NCBI RefSeq assembly: GCF_004771005.1
Contig: NZ_RQHV01000062.1
Span: forward strand, 124,001-188,000
Length of the DNA: 64,000 nt
Origin: Leptospira ilyithenensis
GTDB taxonomy: Bacteria > Spirochaetota > Leptospiria > Leptospirales > Leptospiraceae
Reading direction: 5' to 3'
Shown: piece by piece, positions 51,175 to 61,858 of the stretch
How the letters are laid out: each line of letters starts with the position of its first letter
Position numbering within the stretch: the first letter of the stretch is position 1
The notes under the pieces: model-generated
Told to the model about the DNA's origin: nothing
Seen by the model: the letters and a program-made list of their open reading frames with translations, nothing else
Database searches by the model: none
Program-made: the position numbers and the translations under genes

Positions 51175-51882
51175 TTATTGTGCTACCACGTTCGGTGAAT
51201 TGCATTTGACTTGTCCTGAAATAGTAATCGCCGTTCCACTACCACTTGCTGCTATATAACAGGTCTGATTGTTGATCGTATAACAGGTAGTTGTGGTAGT
51301 CGTAGTTGCCGCAGTACAATTGACATTGTCCAAAGTGGGGCAAGTGCTTGTGGAAGTACTTGTACTCGAGTCCGTAGCATAACCATTCAAATTTAAACTG
51401 ATATCGAAACTGGGAATCTCCTGGCTTGTTGTCAAACTTGTGTTGATATTGATTCCTGATGAACTCCAACTTACCGATCCTAAAGTCCCGGTAGCTGTTT
51501 TGGCAAAGGCACCACCTGTGAGAATAAAACCTTGCTGCGTGTTAATGGTTCCTTTGGTCTGCATATAATCGTAAGTGTATCTCATACTCAGAGTCTCTTT
51601 TGTTTTGAAGGTCAATATGGAGACTATGGAAAATTTCGTACTGGTTGTTGTTGAGGAAGAAGTGGCAGTGGTCGTCGTCGTACCTGTTGTGGTCGAGGAA
51701 GTTGTGGCGGGACTTGCGGTTCCGCAACTGGAAGTCACGTCCGTATCGATCTCACCTAGAAAAAAGGGATTGCTACTCACGAGACCCAGCAGGTTGATAT
51801 TTGCTTCGTTGTCGTTTTTAGTTGTACAACCGGAAAAAGCCAGAACAAGCGAGAAAGGGATTAGAGTGAATTTCGACCACAT
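51175..51882 (-). CDS. Thr/Ser-rich lipoprotein
   Basis: This 235-residue protein begins at ATG 51882 (MWSKFTLIPF); an in-frame upstream start (52026) adds a non-signal segment and is not used. The lipobox is LVLAFSGCTTK. Two Thr/Ser homopolymer-like tracts (TTSSTTTGTTTTTATSSS and TDSSTSTSTSTC) are separated by a beta-rich stretch (MRYTYDYMQTKGTINTQQG). Paired Cys in TCPTLDNVNC and CYTINNQTCY suggest disulphides. Tracts of this kind can vary by slippage. It is divergent from the ClC gene. Confidence 0.7.
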   Translation of the reverse strand: MWSKFTLIPFSLVLAFSGCTTKNDNEANINLLGLVSSNPFFLGEIDTDVTSSCGTASPATTSSTTTGTTTTTATSSSTTTSTKFSIVSILTFKTKETLSMRYTYDYMQTKGTINTQQGFILTGGAFAKTATGTLGSVSWSSSGININTSLTTSQEIPSFDISLNLNGYATDSSTSTSTSTCPTLDNVNCTAATTTTTTTCYTINNQTCYIAASGSGTAITISGQVKCNSPNVVAQ

Positions 51883-51984
51883 ACTTTCATTCTTTCCTCC
51901 TCCGAAATGATCGGTCAAGAGGATTCCTAAAGTAAAAATTGTTTTTCCTTGGTAAAAAAAATAGATTTTGGGAACCATGGTTTT

Positions 51985-53793
51985 ATGGTTTTTGGAATCA
52001 ACATTCGTTCCCTTTTTTCCATTCAAGGACCCAAATCCATTTATGTCTACTCGCTACTGATCGGACTGTTGTCAGGCTTTGGGGCCTATGGTTTTAATTT
52101 TATTTTGGCTTTCGTGGAAAGTGTGAGTTTCGGGACATTGATCGGATTTGACCCGGGAGTTCCTGCAGGGGATCGGTTTTTTTCTTTCGAACATGGAAAT
52201 TATCCCCTCAATAATCTTTGGCTGTTTTTTTTACCAGCTATCGGTGGTTTGCTTGCAGGAATCATCACTTATTTTTTTTGCCCGGAAGCGGCGGGTGGAG
52301 GAACGGATTCGCTCATCCATTCCTTTCATTATAATGAGGGGAAGATTCATTGGAAGGTTCCTTTTTACAAAGCAATTGTCACCATCCTTACTTTAGGGAG
52401 CGGAGGTTCGGGAGGTAAGGAAGGACCTACCGCGCAAATCGGAGCTGGGTTCGGATCCACTCTGGGAAATATTTTGGGAGTGGGAGCAAGGGCCCGCAGA
52501 ACTTTGATGTTAGCGGGTACGGCGGGCGGGCTCGGGGCTATTTTTCGTGCACCGTTAGGTGGTGCCATGACTGCAGTCGAAATGGTGTACAAGGAAGATA
52601 TCGAAAGTGACTCTCTTGTTCCTTGCATTCTTTCTTCCGTGACGGCTTATTTAACATACTCTTCCCTGGCGGGAAGGGGTTCCATTTTTGAAGTTCAGGT
52701 ATACACTCTTCACGACTACAGACATATCCCGATTTATTTGTTTATGGGGCTTCTATGTTTTGCCGTCGGTTATCTTTTTGTTCGATTTTACCATTTCATA
52801 CAGGACTTTTTTACAGGTTTGAAGATTCCCAATTATTATAAACCGGCGATCGGCGGTTTGGTGGTTGGAGCAATTGCTCTTTTTTTTCCGGAAGTGCTCG
52901 GTTCGGGATTCGGTCTTTTGCAAAAGATGGTGGACGGAGAAGACATCCGATCCTTTCGATTCGGATTTTACGGCCCTTTGTTTTTACTTTCCATTGCATT
53001 ATTCAAAGTTGTATCCACTTCGTTTACAGTCGGTTCCGGAAGTTCGGGGGGACTCCTCGGCCCATCTTTTTTTATCGGAGGAATGTTGGGTGCCTTCGTG
53101 GGAAGTTTGTCTCAAATGTTATTTCCAGCTTGGAATATCCAGGTTTTCCCTTTTATGTTAGTTGGTATGGGTTCTTTCTTTGCGGGAGTATCACGAGCAC
53201 CTATTGCCGGTATGGTGATGGTCTGTGATATGATCGGAAGTTACGAATTGTTACCCCCGCTTATGATTGTATCCGTACTTGCCGCCATCCTTTCAAGCAA
53301 AATGTCTATTTACCGCAACCAGGTGACTAATCGGTTTTTATCTCCTTCTCATCATTGGGACATGAACCAGGACATCATGGATCGGATTAAAATTTCCCAG
53401 CATTTTTCGGAGTTTAGAAAATATGCAGTCATTTCAAATAGCCTCCCACTAACAGAGCTTCAAACCCGTGCTCCTGGAATCCAGGCGAGTGATTTTGTGA
53501 TCGTAGATCAAAACGAAACTTATAAGGGAATTGTTTCCCTTCGAAAAAATCGGATTTTGCCGGAGCACGAGGAATCTTTACAAAAATTAATTATGTGCGA
53601 AGATATCCTTGAATCCGTGCCGAGTTTGTCTCCTTCGAACAGCTTGGGGGAAGGGCTTCGTATTCTATTACAATACGATGTCGATAAGGTAGCGGTGGAA
53701 AACGAATTCAAAAAATGCCTGGGGTATCTGCGGTATATCGATTTTTTTCATGCTTACCAAGCTGAAATCCGAATGAACTCACGTAAGAACTAA
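51985..53793 (+). CDS. ClC family chloride channel or Cl-/H+ antiporter
   Basis: The ClC signature segments are all present: GSGGSGGKEGPTAQIG (with the gating Glu in GKEGP), RAPLGGAMTAVEM, and GSGSSGGLLGPSFFIGG. The gating Glu favours a proton-coupled antiporter, although fluoride or channel-type members cannot be fully excluded. About 18 helices are followed by a soluble C-terminal region (about 470-600) that looks like one or two CBS-type halves (SDFVIVDQNETYKGIVSLR). ATG 51985 (MVFGINIRSLF) is a better start than the TTG 51949 that opens the frame. Confidence 0.92.
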   Translation: MVFGINIRSLFSIQGPKSIYVYSLLIGLLSGFGAYGFNFILAFVESVSFGTLIGFDPGVPAGDRFFSFEHGNYPLNNLWLFFLPAIGGLLAGIITYFFCPEAAGGGTDSLIHSFHYNEGKIHWKVPFYKAIVTILTLGSGGSGGKEGPTAQIGAGFGSTLGNILGVGARARRTLMLAGTAGGLGAIFRAPLGGAMTAVEMVYKEDIESDSLVPCILSSVTAYLTYSSLAGRGSIFEVQVYTLHDYRHIPIYLFMGLLCFAVGYLFVRFYHFIQDFFTGLKIPNYYKPAIGGLVVGAIALFFPEVLGSGFGLLQKMVDGEDIRSFRFGFYGPLFLLSIALFKVVSTSFTVGSGSSGGLLGPSFFIGGMLGAFVGSLSQMLFPAWNIQVFPFMLVGMGSFFAGVSRAPIAGMVMVCDMIGSYELLPPLMIVSVLAAILSSKMSIYRNQVTNRFLSPSHHWDMNQDIMDRIKISQHFSEFRKYAVISNSLPLTELQTRAPGIQASDFVIVDQNETYKGIVSLRKNRILPEHEESLQKLIMCEDILESVPSLSPSNSLGEGLRILLQYDVDKVAVENEFKKCLGYLRYIDFFHAYQAEIRMNSRKN

Positions 53794-53853
53794 ACCAATC
53801 TAAAAAAGCAGTGGATCAGGGGAGAATCCTACCATAACTTGCATATATAGGCG

Positions 53854-54393
53854 ATGAGACATAGATTACTACTCCTAATATGGATTATACTTTTTTCGGC
53901 TTTTTTCGGCTGCCTCAGAGGCAATGTCAAAGAGAAAAAACCCGACCCTCATACCAAACCAATCGTCATTCCTCCCCAGTATTTGAAACCTATCATCGGT
54001 CGTGTGGAGTGGGTTGAAATTCCCAATTTGAAATTAAGAATCCGGGCAAGGATTGATACCGGTGCCAAAACCTGTTCCATCCATGCAGTGAATATAGAAA
54101 AGAAAGCGGAAAACGGAGAAACATACATTTATTTCGATACATTTCTTCCAGATGGTAAAATCACCAGGGTGAGAAGCAAATATTCCAGTGAGACCAAAGT
54201 GGTGAGTACCAACGGTCAATCCGAAACCAGGATCGTAGTCCGTGAGATTCTGAAGCTGGGTAAGATCACTGAAGAAGTGAATCTTACTTTGAATGACAGA
54301 ACCAATTTAACTTATCCTTTTTTAATCGGTCGCAACTTTCTTATGGGGAAGTATCTGGTCGACGTTTCCCTATCGCATGCATTAGGTGATTAG
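53854..54393 (+). CDS. RimB-like ATP-dependent zinc protease family lipoprotein
   Basis: The 179-residue protein has a lipobox (FSAFFGCLRG) and the retroviral-type aspartyl-protease-like core RARIDTGAKTCSIHA, later PFLIGRNFLMGKYLVDVS. The Asp-Thr-Gly is intact. This family occurs with RimK-type ligases and 7TM transglutaminase proteins, as here: the next two genes start 3 nt and overlap by 4 nt. The name ATP-dependent zinc protease is historical. A peptide substrate in the periplasm is likely but unknown. Confidence 0.87.
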   Translation: MRHRLLLLIWIILFSAFFGCLRGNVKEKKPDPHTKPIVIPPQYLKPIIGRVEWVEIPNLKLRIRARIDTGAKTCSIHAVNIEKKAENGETYIYFDTFLPDGKITRVRSKYSSETKVVSTNGQSETRIVVREILKLGKITEEVNLTLNDRTNLTYPFLIGRNFLMGKYLVDVSLSHALGD

Positions 54394-54395
54394 TT

Positions 54396-55991
54396 GTGGA
54401 TCGAAAAACATTGATTTTTTTTTCCATATTGGTGCTGATCCCGATATTTAGTTTATTTTACAAATTAAAGATCGCAAATCTTTCCCTTCTCCCTATGCCG
54501 ATTGAAGATACTTGGAATTTACAGGTGTTTTTATATCCGAAGGAAAATATAGCCTTCACCGAAGCAAATTTCCCCATACCGAAAAACTTCGGTCAGGTGA
54601 AAGTGCATAAATGGGAGACTCAGGACCAGGATATGAATTTCAATTTTGTAAAAACGAAATTCGGAAATATGGGATATTGGGAGGGAGAGGATTGGGATGT
54701 TGGTCATCCGATCGGTTATTCTGCAAAGGTACAGGTTTCTCCTTATTCCCACAATGATCCTGACTCCGACACTTCGAAAAAGGTTTCTGAAAAACAGATT
54801 GATTATATCTCTTTGAAATTCTATCAACCTAAGGAACTTGCAGAAGGAAAAAAGATCCTTGCATCCATCCATCCTTATGATAAGGACAAATTGAATGCCG
54901 CAAAACAGATATTTTATTTTGTTTCCGAAGAGGTTTTGAATACCTCCAAAGAAATGAGGCTGGTCGATACTTTACTCGTCAGACAAGGAAATGCCTATTC
55001 CAAATCACTGATGTTTTCTTTGCTTTGCAGGTTAAGGGAAATTCCGGTAAGGACTGTTGCCGGTTTTGATTTGCAGAAAGTTTCCGAAAAATCCAAGGAC
55101 AACAAGGTTCGATTCACGTTTTGGAATGAGATCAGTTTGAACGGAAGATGGTATCATGTTTCCACTTCTAAAGAAATTTTCGGAAACAGGGCGGAGAATT
55201 TGCTTCCTCTTTGGAAACGAGTGGAAGAAAAAAGGGATTTAGGTTTTGAATCGTCAACGCTCCGTTATTCGGCATACATTACCCAGGCGAGTGTCAATCG
55301 TTATAATTATAAGGAATACAGCGAAGAAGTAAGAGAAACAAATTCCTTTTTGAAATATTATTCACTTTATACGCTTCCTCTCCCTTTGCAGAATTTATTT
55401 CGTGTAGTGATTTTGCTTCCTATCGGTGCGATTGTTTTGGGTATAGCCAGGAATTTAATCGGGATTCCTACCTTTGGAATTTTCACACCGATACTGCTTT
55501 CCATGTTTTTTTGGGAAACCAATCTATGGTTCGGAATTCTTTTCTTTCTGTCCATGATATTGATCGGGTTTTTTGAAAGATATGCATTGGATAAATTCTA
55601 TTTATTGGCGGTGCCCAGGCTTTCCATTTTGCTTACGATCACTGTCTTGAGTTTGATATTGTTTTCCATCTGGAATGAAAATTTTTCATTATTCAATAAT
55701 TTGACGATTACTCTGTTTCCCATTGTAATCACTACGATTTTTATCGAGAGATTTTCCATCATGCTCATTGAAGAGGGTGTAAAAAACACTCTTATCACGC
55801 TCGCCGGAACCTTTTTTATAGCGCTTGTTACCTATACTTTGTTTTTGTTTTCTTCCTTGCAGGTTTTGTTCTTTACCCATCCCGAATTGCTTTTGATTGT
55901 CATTGCCATACAGCTGTTACTTGGTCAGTACAAGGGATACAGATTGACCGAACTTTTCCGATTTAGGGAAATCTTTTCCAAATTGCAATGA
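54396..55991 (+). CDS. Inactive transglutaminase domain fused to seven-helix membrane domain
   Basis: The 531-residue protein has an N-terminal membrane helix, a periplasmic transglutaminase-like domain (about 35-300), and a C-terminal domain of about seven helices (VILLPIGAIVLGIARNLIGIPTF and on). The transglutaminase Cys is expected in the MFSLLCRLREIP region and the fold is described as inactive in this family. It belongs to the conserved trio with a RimB-like protease and a RimK-like ligase. GTG 54396 is the start, 3 nt after the previous stop. Confidence 0.88.
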   Translation: MDRKTLIFFSILVLIPIFSLFYKLKIANLSLLPMPIEDTWNLQVFLYPKENIAFTEANFPIPKNFGQVKVHKWETQDQDMNFNFVKTKFGNMGYWEGEDWDVGHPIGYSAKVQVSPYSHNDPDSDTSKKVSEKQIDYISLKFYQPKELAEGKKILASIHPYDKDKLNAAKQIFYFVSEEVLNTSKEMRLVDTLLVRQGNAYSKSLMFSLLCRLREIPVRTVAGFDLQKVSEKSKDNKVRFTFWNEISLNGRWYHVSTSKEIFGNRAENLLPLWKRVEEKRDLGFESSTLRYSAYITQASVNRYNYKEYSEEVRETNSFLKYYSLYTLPLPLQNLFRVVILLPIGAIVLGIARNLIGIPTFGIFTPILLSMFFWETNLWFGILFFLSMILIGFFERYALDKFYLLAVPRLSILLTITVLSLILFSIWNENFSLFNNLTITLFPIVITTIFIERFSIMLIEEGVKNTLITLAGTFFIALVTYTLFLFSSLQVLFFTHPELLLIVIAIQLLLGQYKGYRLTELFRFREIFSKLQ

Positions 55992-56938
55992 TTTCAATAC
56001 TTCGAAAATTCAAAGAAGCGGGAATACTCGGGATCAACCGGAGGATCGGCGAGTTCATTCTTCCTTTGAATCCCCGAGCGAACTACCCTCTTGTAGATGA
56101 TAAGTGGCTTACGGCTGAGCTCGCTTCCAAGAACGGGGTCTTTATGCCTCATCATTATTCCATGATTGAAGAATTCGGAAGAGTAAAAGACGTTCCTTTG
56201 ATTCTTAAAGACCAGTCTTCTTTTGTCGTTAAACCAGCTAACGGTGGTATGGGGAATGGGATTTTGGTCATCGAAAAAACAATCTGGAATGAAACCGGAA
56301 CTCCTTTCTATCATAAGGTCGGTGGAAAAGTTTTATCATACAAGGATCTTCTTCATCATATCACTGGTATTCTTTCCGGATTATACTCGTTAGATGGAAA
56401 TTCGGATAGGGCGATTTTTCAAGAGAAACTGGATGCTCATCCCTTTTTTACCGATATCAGTTACCAGGGAATTCCCGATATTCGTGTGATCGTTTATCGT
56501 GGTTATCCGGTGATGGCGATGGTTCGTCTGCCTACTAAAGAATCGGGAGGGCGTGCCAACCTTCACCAGGGTGCCATCGGAGTCGGCGTGAAGATAAAGG
56601 AAGGAGAGATGACAAAGATTGTTCATAAGGACAAAATCATTTTTTCCCATCCTGACACTGGTTTTCATTTGGAAGGAAAAACCATCCCACATTGGGAGGA
56701 GATTTTAGTTCTTGCCTCTTCCTGTTTTGAAATCTCAGGACTCAATTATTTAGGTGTGGATATTGTTTTGGATGAAAGAAGGGGCCCACTTCTTTTGGAA
56801 ATGAATGCAAGGCCCGGGCTTGGAATTCAGATTGCAAACCAGAAGGGGCTACTCGGTGCGCTTCGCTGGGTGGACGGAATGGACGTATCACCGAACAGTC
56901 CACAAAAACGAGTGGAAACTGCCCGGCAGGGGATTTAG
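55988..56938 (+). CDS. RimK-like alpha-L-glutamate ligase family protein (ATP-grasp)
   Basis: The 316-residue ATP-grasp enzyme has SSFVVKPANGGMGNGILVI (nucleotide-binding Lys and Gly loop), DIRVIVYRGYPVMAMVRLPT, LHQGAIGVGV, and the metal-binding VDIVLDERRGPLLLEMNARP. It forms an amide bond with an amino acid, probably on a peptide or small molecule. It overlaps the 7TM transglutaminase gene by 4 nt (ATGA), finishing the three-gene operon. Confidence 0.9.
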   Translation: MISILRKFKEAGILGINRRIGEFILPLNPRANYPLVDDKWLTAELASKNGVFMPHHYSMIEEFGRVKDVPLILKDQSSFVVKPANGGMGNGILVIEKTIWNETGTPFYHKVGGKVLSYKDLLHHITGILSGLYSLDGNSDRAIFQEKLDAHPFFTDISYQGIPDIRVIVYRGYPVMAMVRLPTKESGGRANLHQGAIGVGVKIKEGEMTKIVHKDKIIFSHPDTGFHLEGKTIPHWEEILVLASSCFEISGLNYLGVDIVLDERRGPLLLEMNARPGLGIQIANQKGLLGALRWVDGMDVSPNSPQKRVETARQGI

Positions 56939-56942
56939 AGAG

Positions 56943-57479
56943 TTAGATTTTTGCTTTGATCGGATCCGTGTTTGTGGTAGGTACCACATTCATTCTTTCC
57001 AAGAGATACATCCCCCCGAAAAGAGCTCCCGTATAAACCAAATCTCCCGCGATTGAATTTTGGAAAAAAGGAATCGCAAGCGTAAAACAAGCTGTTAAGC
57101 CTTCTCCGTTCAAAGGATACATCCCGGAAGTGAGCCAAACCGCAAAATTGGTAACGATAAAGAAAAGCACGGAGCCGGCCAAAGTATACCCGAGGGTTTT
57201 AGGAATAGATCTAGCTGATTGGAGTTTGAATCCGAAATATACCCCAAGTGCCATACAAGGATAGATCACAGGCATCAGGGAATGAAAGCCGAAGTATAAA
57301 TCGCTGATTAACATAGCCAAAAGGGGAACTGCATAGGCCAAACGTTTGTCCGAAAGGAAGGCTCCGGAGAAAAGTGAAACTGCTAGTAGCGGGGTAAAAT
57401 TAGGAGGATGGGGCAAAATGCGACTTGTGACTGCGGCCACTACCATCAAAGAGGCTACAAATAATCGGGACTGAAACAT
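56943..57479 (-). CDS. DUF6580-like ECF-S-type membrane protein
   Basis: This protein of about 178 residues has five or six membrane helices: FVASLMVVAAVTSRILPHPP, FTPLLAVSLFSGAFLSDK, LAMLISDLYFGFHSLMPVIY, GYTLAGSVLFFIVTNFAVWL and GGMYLLERM. PNFTPLLAVSLFSGA and NFAVWL are typical of DUF6580, a family thought related to ECF substrate-binding components. The frame is open further upstream to 57677 but there it would overlap mazG; ATG 57479 is the natural start. A palindromic GGTACC element lies inside its 3' end. Confidence 0.8.
   Translation of the reverse strand: MFQSRLFVASLMVVAAVTSRILPHPPNFTPLLAVSLFSGAFLSDKRLAYAVPLLAMLISDLYFGFHSLMPVIYPCMALGVYFGFKLQSARSIPKTLGYTLAGSVLFFIVTNFAVWLTSGMYPLNGEGLTACFTLAIPFFQNSIAGDLVYTGALFGGMYLLERMNVVPTTNTDPIKAKI
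56973..56988. repeat. TGTGGTA / TACCACA palindrome inside gene end
   Basis: TGTGGTA (56973-56979), GG and TACCACA (56982-56988) form a perfect 7-bp-arm palindrome. It shares the GGTACCACA core with repeats at 19.35 and 20.6 kb and encodes the VVPTTNT region of the DUF6580-like protein. Confidence 0.6.
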
Positions 57480-57555
57480 ATTACTGCAATCGTTTGGCTC
57501 GCGCCTGACCAGGGCAAGAGAAAATTTCACTTTGCCTGAGATCTGTGTTTGTAAA

Positions 57556-58422
57556 ATGGAAAGCATGTTGCCTCCTTCTTCGCCCTCTCCCATCCAAAAT
57601 CTTCTCCAATTGACGGCGGATCTCCGCAGTGAAAACGGATGTCCCTGGGACAAAGAACAAAACCATAGCTCAGTCATTCCCTGTCTTTTGGAAGAATCCT
57701 ACGAAGTAGTGGATACAATCGAAAGAAAGGATGACACGCATCTCCGCGAAGAGCTGGGAGACTTGCTCTTTCAGGTTGTTTTTCATTGTCAACTTGCTTC
57801 CGAAAGAGGAGCATTTAACTGGGATGAGGTGGTATCCGAAATTGTGGAGAAGTTGGTTCGAAGACATCCTCATGTATACGAATCCGTAGGAAATATCAAG
57901 GACAGTGAGGGGGTCCTCGGACAGTGGGATGAAATTAAAAAGAAGGAAAAGGCGGATAAGGCAAAACGAAACGGTATTGGAGGGGAAGTTTCCGTATTGG
58001 ATGGAATCCCTCTTTCTTTGCCATCCATCCAGAGGTCGGAAAAAATCCAATCTAAGGTCGCAAAACAAGGATTTGATTGGGAGAATGTTTCCGGTGTTTT
58101 TGAAAAGTTCGGAGAAGAAATAAAGGAATTGGAAGAAGCCATCGGGCAAAATGCGGATCCCGGTTTGAAAAAGATACCTTATTCGGAAAACATTGAAGAA
58201 GAAGTGGGCGATTTGTTTTTTCTTTTGGTGAATCTATCCCGAAAACTTTCTTTGGATCCTGAAACCACACTGCGCAAAGCAAATGAAAAATTTGAAAGAA
58301 GATTTCGACTGATGGAAGATCTGCTTTCCAAAAAGAAGGAAGTGATGAAGGGAAAATCTTTGGAAGAATTGGATCTGCTTTGGAATCAGAGCAAAGAAAT
58401 CCTGAAACAAAAAACCGTTTGA
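57556..58422 (+). CDS. mazG: Nucleoside triphosphate pyrophosphohydrolase
   Basis: MazG hydrolyses NTPs and dNTPs to monophosphates and pyrophosphate, removing aberrant nucleotides and affecting (p)ppGpp. The protein has two MazG repeats. The first has ENGCPWDKEQNH, LLEESYEVVDTI and EELGDLLFQVVFH; the second has GEEIKELEEAI and EEEVGDLFFLLVNLSRKL, both with metal-binding Glu/Asp residues. ATG 57556 or 57565 are both possible; the frame opens further up at 57532. Confidence 0.93.
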   Translation: MESMLPPSSPSPIQNLLQLTADLRSENGCPWDKEQNHSSVIPCLLEESYEVVDTIERKDDTHLREELGDLLFQVVFHCQLASERGAFNWDEVVSEIVEKLVRRHPHVYESVGNIKDSEGVLGQWDEIKKKEKADKAKRNGIGGEVSVLDGIPLSLPSIQRSEKIQSKVAKQGFDWENVSGVFEKFGEEIKELEEAIGQNADPGLKKIPYSENIEEEVGDLFFLLVNLSRKLSLDPETTLRKANEKFERRFRLMEDLLSKKKEVMKGKSLEELDLLWNQSKEILKQKTV

Positions 58423-59904
58423 GTTCTAGGACTTCTTTTTCGATTTTTTAAAATCTTTCCCATTTAGTCTTTTGACTTTTTCAAACGGACCTGTTCCGGT
58501 TGGAAAGTCTGTTTTGGGTTTGCAGGAAAGACAATCGTATCATAACCTTTTTTTTCAATCCGAATATTCGATATTATGCTATCATCCCAGATTTGAAAAA
58601 AGATTCCCGTCTCGGGATGGCTCTTTCTTTTTTCTCCTTGGAAAAACCGAATTGAATCCGAAGATATTTCCGCTTCCGTAGGCAGGTCCCTTTCATCTGA
58701 AATCTTTAGAATGATTTTCTTACGATCCAGAATCTGATCCAAAAGTCCCATCCATACGGGACGGAACGAATCCATTATATATTCTGTTAGGTGATAATCC
58801 GGGTTCAAATGGGAAGATTCCATTACATAGGCAAGTGTTCCGTTCTGAAAAAAAAGATAATCTTGATCGACTCCGTCCACCGGGTATAGATTTTTTTTGG
58901 CAACGAATTCCTTTTCCGGGTGAAAACTTTGAACCCCGGTTGCCATTCTTTTTCCAATGGAGGTTGCAATATCCGGCTCAGGGTTGGTAATGGATTCAAT
59001 AGAGTAGGGAATCAAAAGACTATTGGCATATGCGTGGTAACTGATCGAAGCAACAAATCCTTGTTTGTTGGCAAACGCAATCAATGCTTTCGTTTCCGAT
59101 TCCGAACTTTCGCTTGGTCCGATATAATACGGGCTTTCTCCGTTTTTTGAGGAATACTTTCCGCTGAATTTTCCCCATTGAAAGGGGAAGTTCCGGTTCA
59201 AATCCACATCGGGATTTTTTCTTCCCAACAAATGGGAGTTTTGTCAAAAAATTTCCGAGCCGTCCGGATTGAGTATGGGAACGACCCAAATCCGAAAAAT
59301 ATCAAGATATTTTTCAACCAATGTTTCCGAATTTAAAATCGAATATATGATATCGTAACAATGTTCCGTTGCAATCACTTCGTTTGCGTGTATGGAACAA
59401 TGGAATAGAATCGGAATTTTTTCCGAGTTTGGTTTTTTACTGTCGGAAAGAGATAAGGCGAATATGGGCCTGTTTTCTTTGGATCTGCCTATGGAATGAA
59501 GTTCGGTGAGATGGGGGTATCGTTTTGCGATGGAATGCAGATAATACTCATTGATTCTGTTGTCCTTGTACCCCAGTTTAGTGTCTGTTAGCTGGAATTG
59601 GGCTTTGTCGGTTTGGTTTTGATAATTTCCCGCAAAATATTTGAAACCCGAATCCTGCTTTGCAGATTGCATCCATTCTATGTTCTTATAGGACAAGTCC
59701 CAATCTTTTTTGGGGATTAAAACATAAGCCGATCCTTTTTCCCGATAACGGATTTCTATTTTATTGTTTGTTAAATTTTGGAACTCGGTTAGTTTTGATT
59801 CAGAAAAAAAAGCCAGAACCCAATACGATTTGTCACCCAAAGGAATTTGAGGGATCGTTTTTTTGAAAAAACTTCCGCATTGAAAACTAAAAAACAGCGA
59901 GAGA

Positions 59905-60846
<942 letters not shown>

Positions 60847-60853
60847 GGTGTAT

Positions 60854-61858
60854 ATGTATTCCTATTTTAAAATTCTAAAGTGTTTGTTTTTTTTCGTTTC
60901 TTTTGTTTCGCTAAGTTCTTGTAATGCGACATTCGGAAAAAAATATTCTTATCTGAGAGAGATCCGGCAAGAAACACTTGTACCTACTCGTTGGGATGTG
61001 GGAAACACAACTGTCTCCAATGAAGATAGATTGGATATTCTGATTCCTTATGTAAAAAACATAGGTAACGTATATATCGGAGTCGGATCGGAACAAAACC
61101 TAACCATTGCAGCCTGGGCAAAGTCGGAGTTTATCTACCTTATGGATTTTACCTCGGTAGTTGTTTCAGCAAATGAAATGATGGTTTTTTTTCTGCAAGA
61201 GTCTCCTACAAAGGAAAAGTTTTTATATTATTATTCCAAAACGGGGGAAGAGGATGCAATGAAACTCATCCGGGAAAAACTTCCCAACCCGGAATCTTAT
61301 ACGAAAGTGTACAAAAAAATCATCCGTTTTGTCCGCAAGCGTCATAAAACAAACCTTGTGTTAGCGGAATTGTATCAGTATAAAATGTTTCAAACGGATG
61401 ATGATCAATATGCGCACATTCATCGTCTTGCCAAGGAAGGAAAGATTTTTCCCGTAAGGGGCAATTTGCTTGGTAACGTTACTTTGCAAAGTATAGGCGA
61501 AAATTTACGCAAAAACGATCTTCATCTGGGAATCATTTATTTCAGTAATGCGGAAGAGTATTTTTATTATCCCAATCAGTTCAAAAACTCGATTTTAAAT
61601 CTCCCCATGAACGATGAGTCCGCAGTGGTCCGCACTCTTTCCGTCAAAAAAAATACATTTCCTTGGGCTCCTGGCTCGGATATATCCACCAAACTAGGAT
61701 TTCATTATTGTGTCCAAAGCGGAAATAGTTTTCAGGAATGGCTAACGTTGGTTAAATTCCCATTCAGGTCATTGCACATTATGGAAGAGTCCGGAAAAAT
61801 CGATCCTAAGCTGGGATTTACTTATGTGAAAAACGGACCCGGATCAAATTCACTTTGA
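60854..61858 (+). CDS. Lipoprotein of LIC_10091-like family
   Basis: This 334-residue protein starts at ATG 60854 (MYSYFKILKC); the frame upstream overlaps the previous gene. The lipobox is VSLSSCNATF. The segments ILIPYVKNIGNVYIGVGSEQ, NLTIAAWAKSEFIYLMDFTS and VVVSANEMMVFFL resemble the Leptospira LIC_10091 lipoproteins, which have a methyltransferase-like fold of unknown function. The assignment is from memory. It starts 7 nt after the SUMF1-like gene stop and ends in a 4-nt overlap with the next gene. Confidence 0.65.
   Translation: MYSYFKILKCLFFFVSFVSLSSCNATFGKKYSYLREIRQETLVPTRWDVGNTTVSNEDRLDILIPYVKNIGNVYIGVGSEQNLTIAAWAKSEFIYLMDFTSVVVSANEMMVFFLQESPTKEKFLYYYSKTGEEDAMKLIREKLPNPESYTKVYKKIIRFVRKRHKTNLVLAELYQYKMFQTDDDQYAHIHRLAKEGKIFPVRGNLLGNVTLQSIGENLRKNDLHLGIIYFSNAEEYFYYPNQFKNSILNLPMNDESAVVRTLSVKKNTFPWAPGSDISTKLGFHYCVQSGNSFQEWLTLVKFPFRSLHIMEESGKIDPKLGFTYVKNGPGSNSL

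Noticed and set aside
51175..51882. Thr-rich tracts as a microsatellite
   Set aside because: The DNA is mixed ACT/ACA/ACG codons, not a simple repeat, although slippage is possible.
59220..59246. Selenocysteine insertion at the in-frame TGA of the carboxypeptidase
   Set aside because: The hairpin after the TGA is only 5 bp, its loop (TTTGT) lacks a G in the first two positions, and it begins closer than in known bacterial SECIS elements. M14 enzymes are not known to use Sec here.
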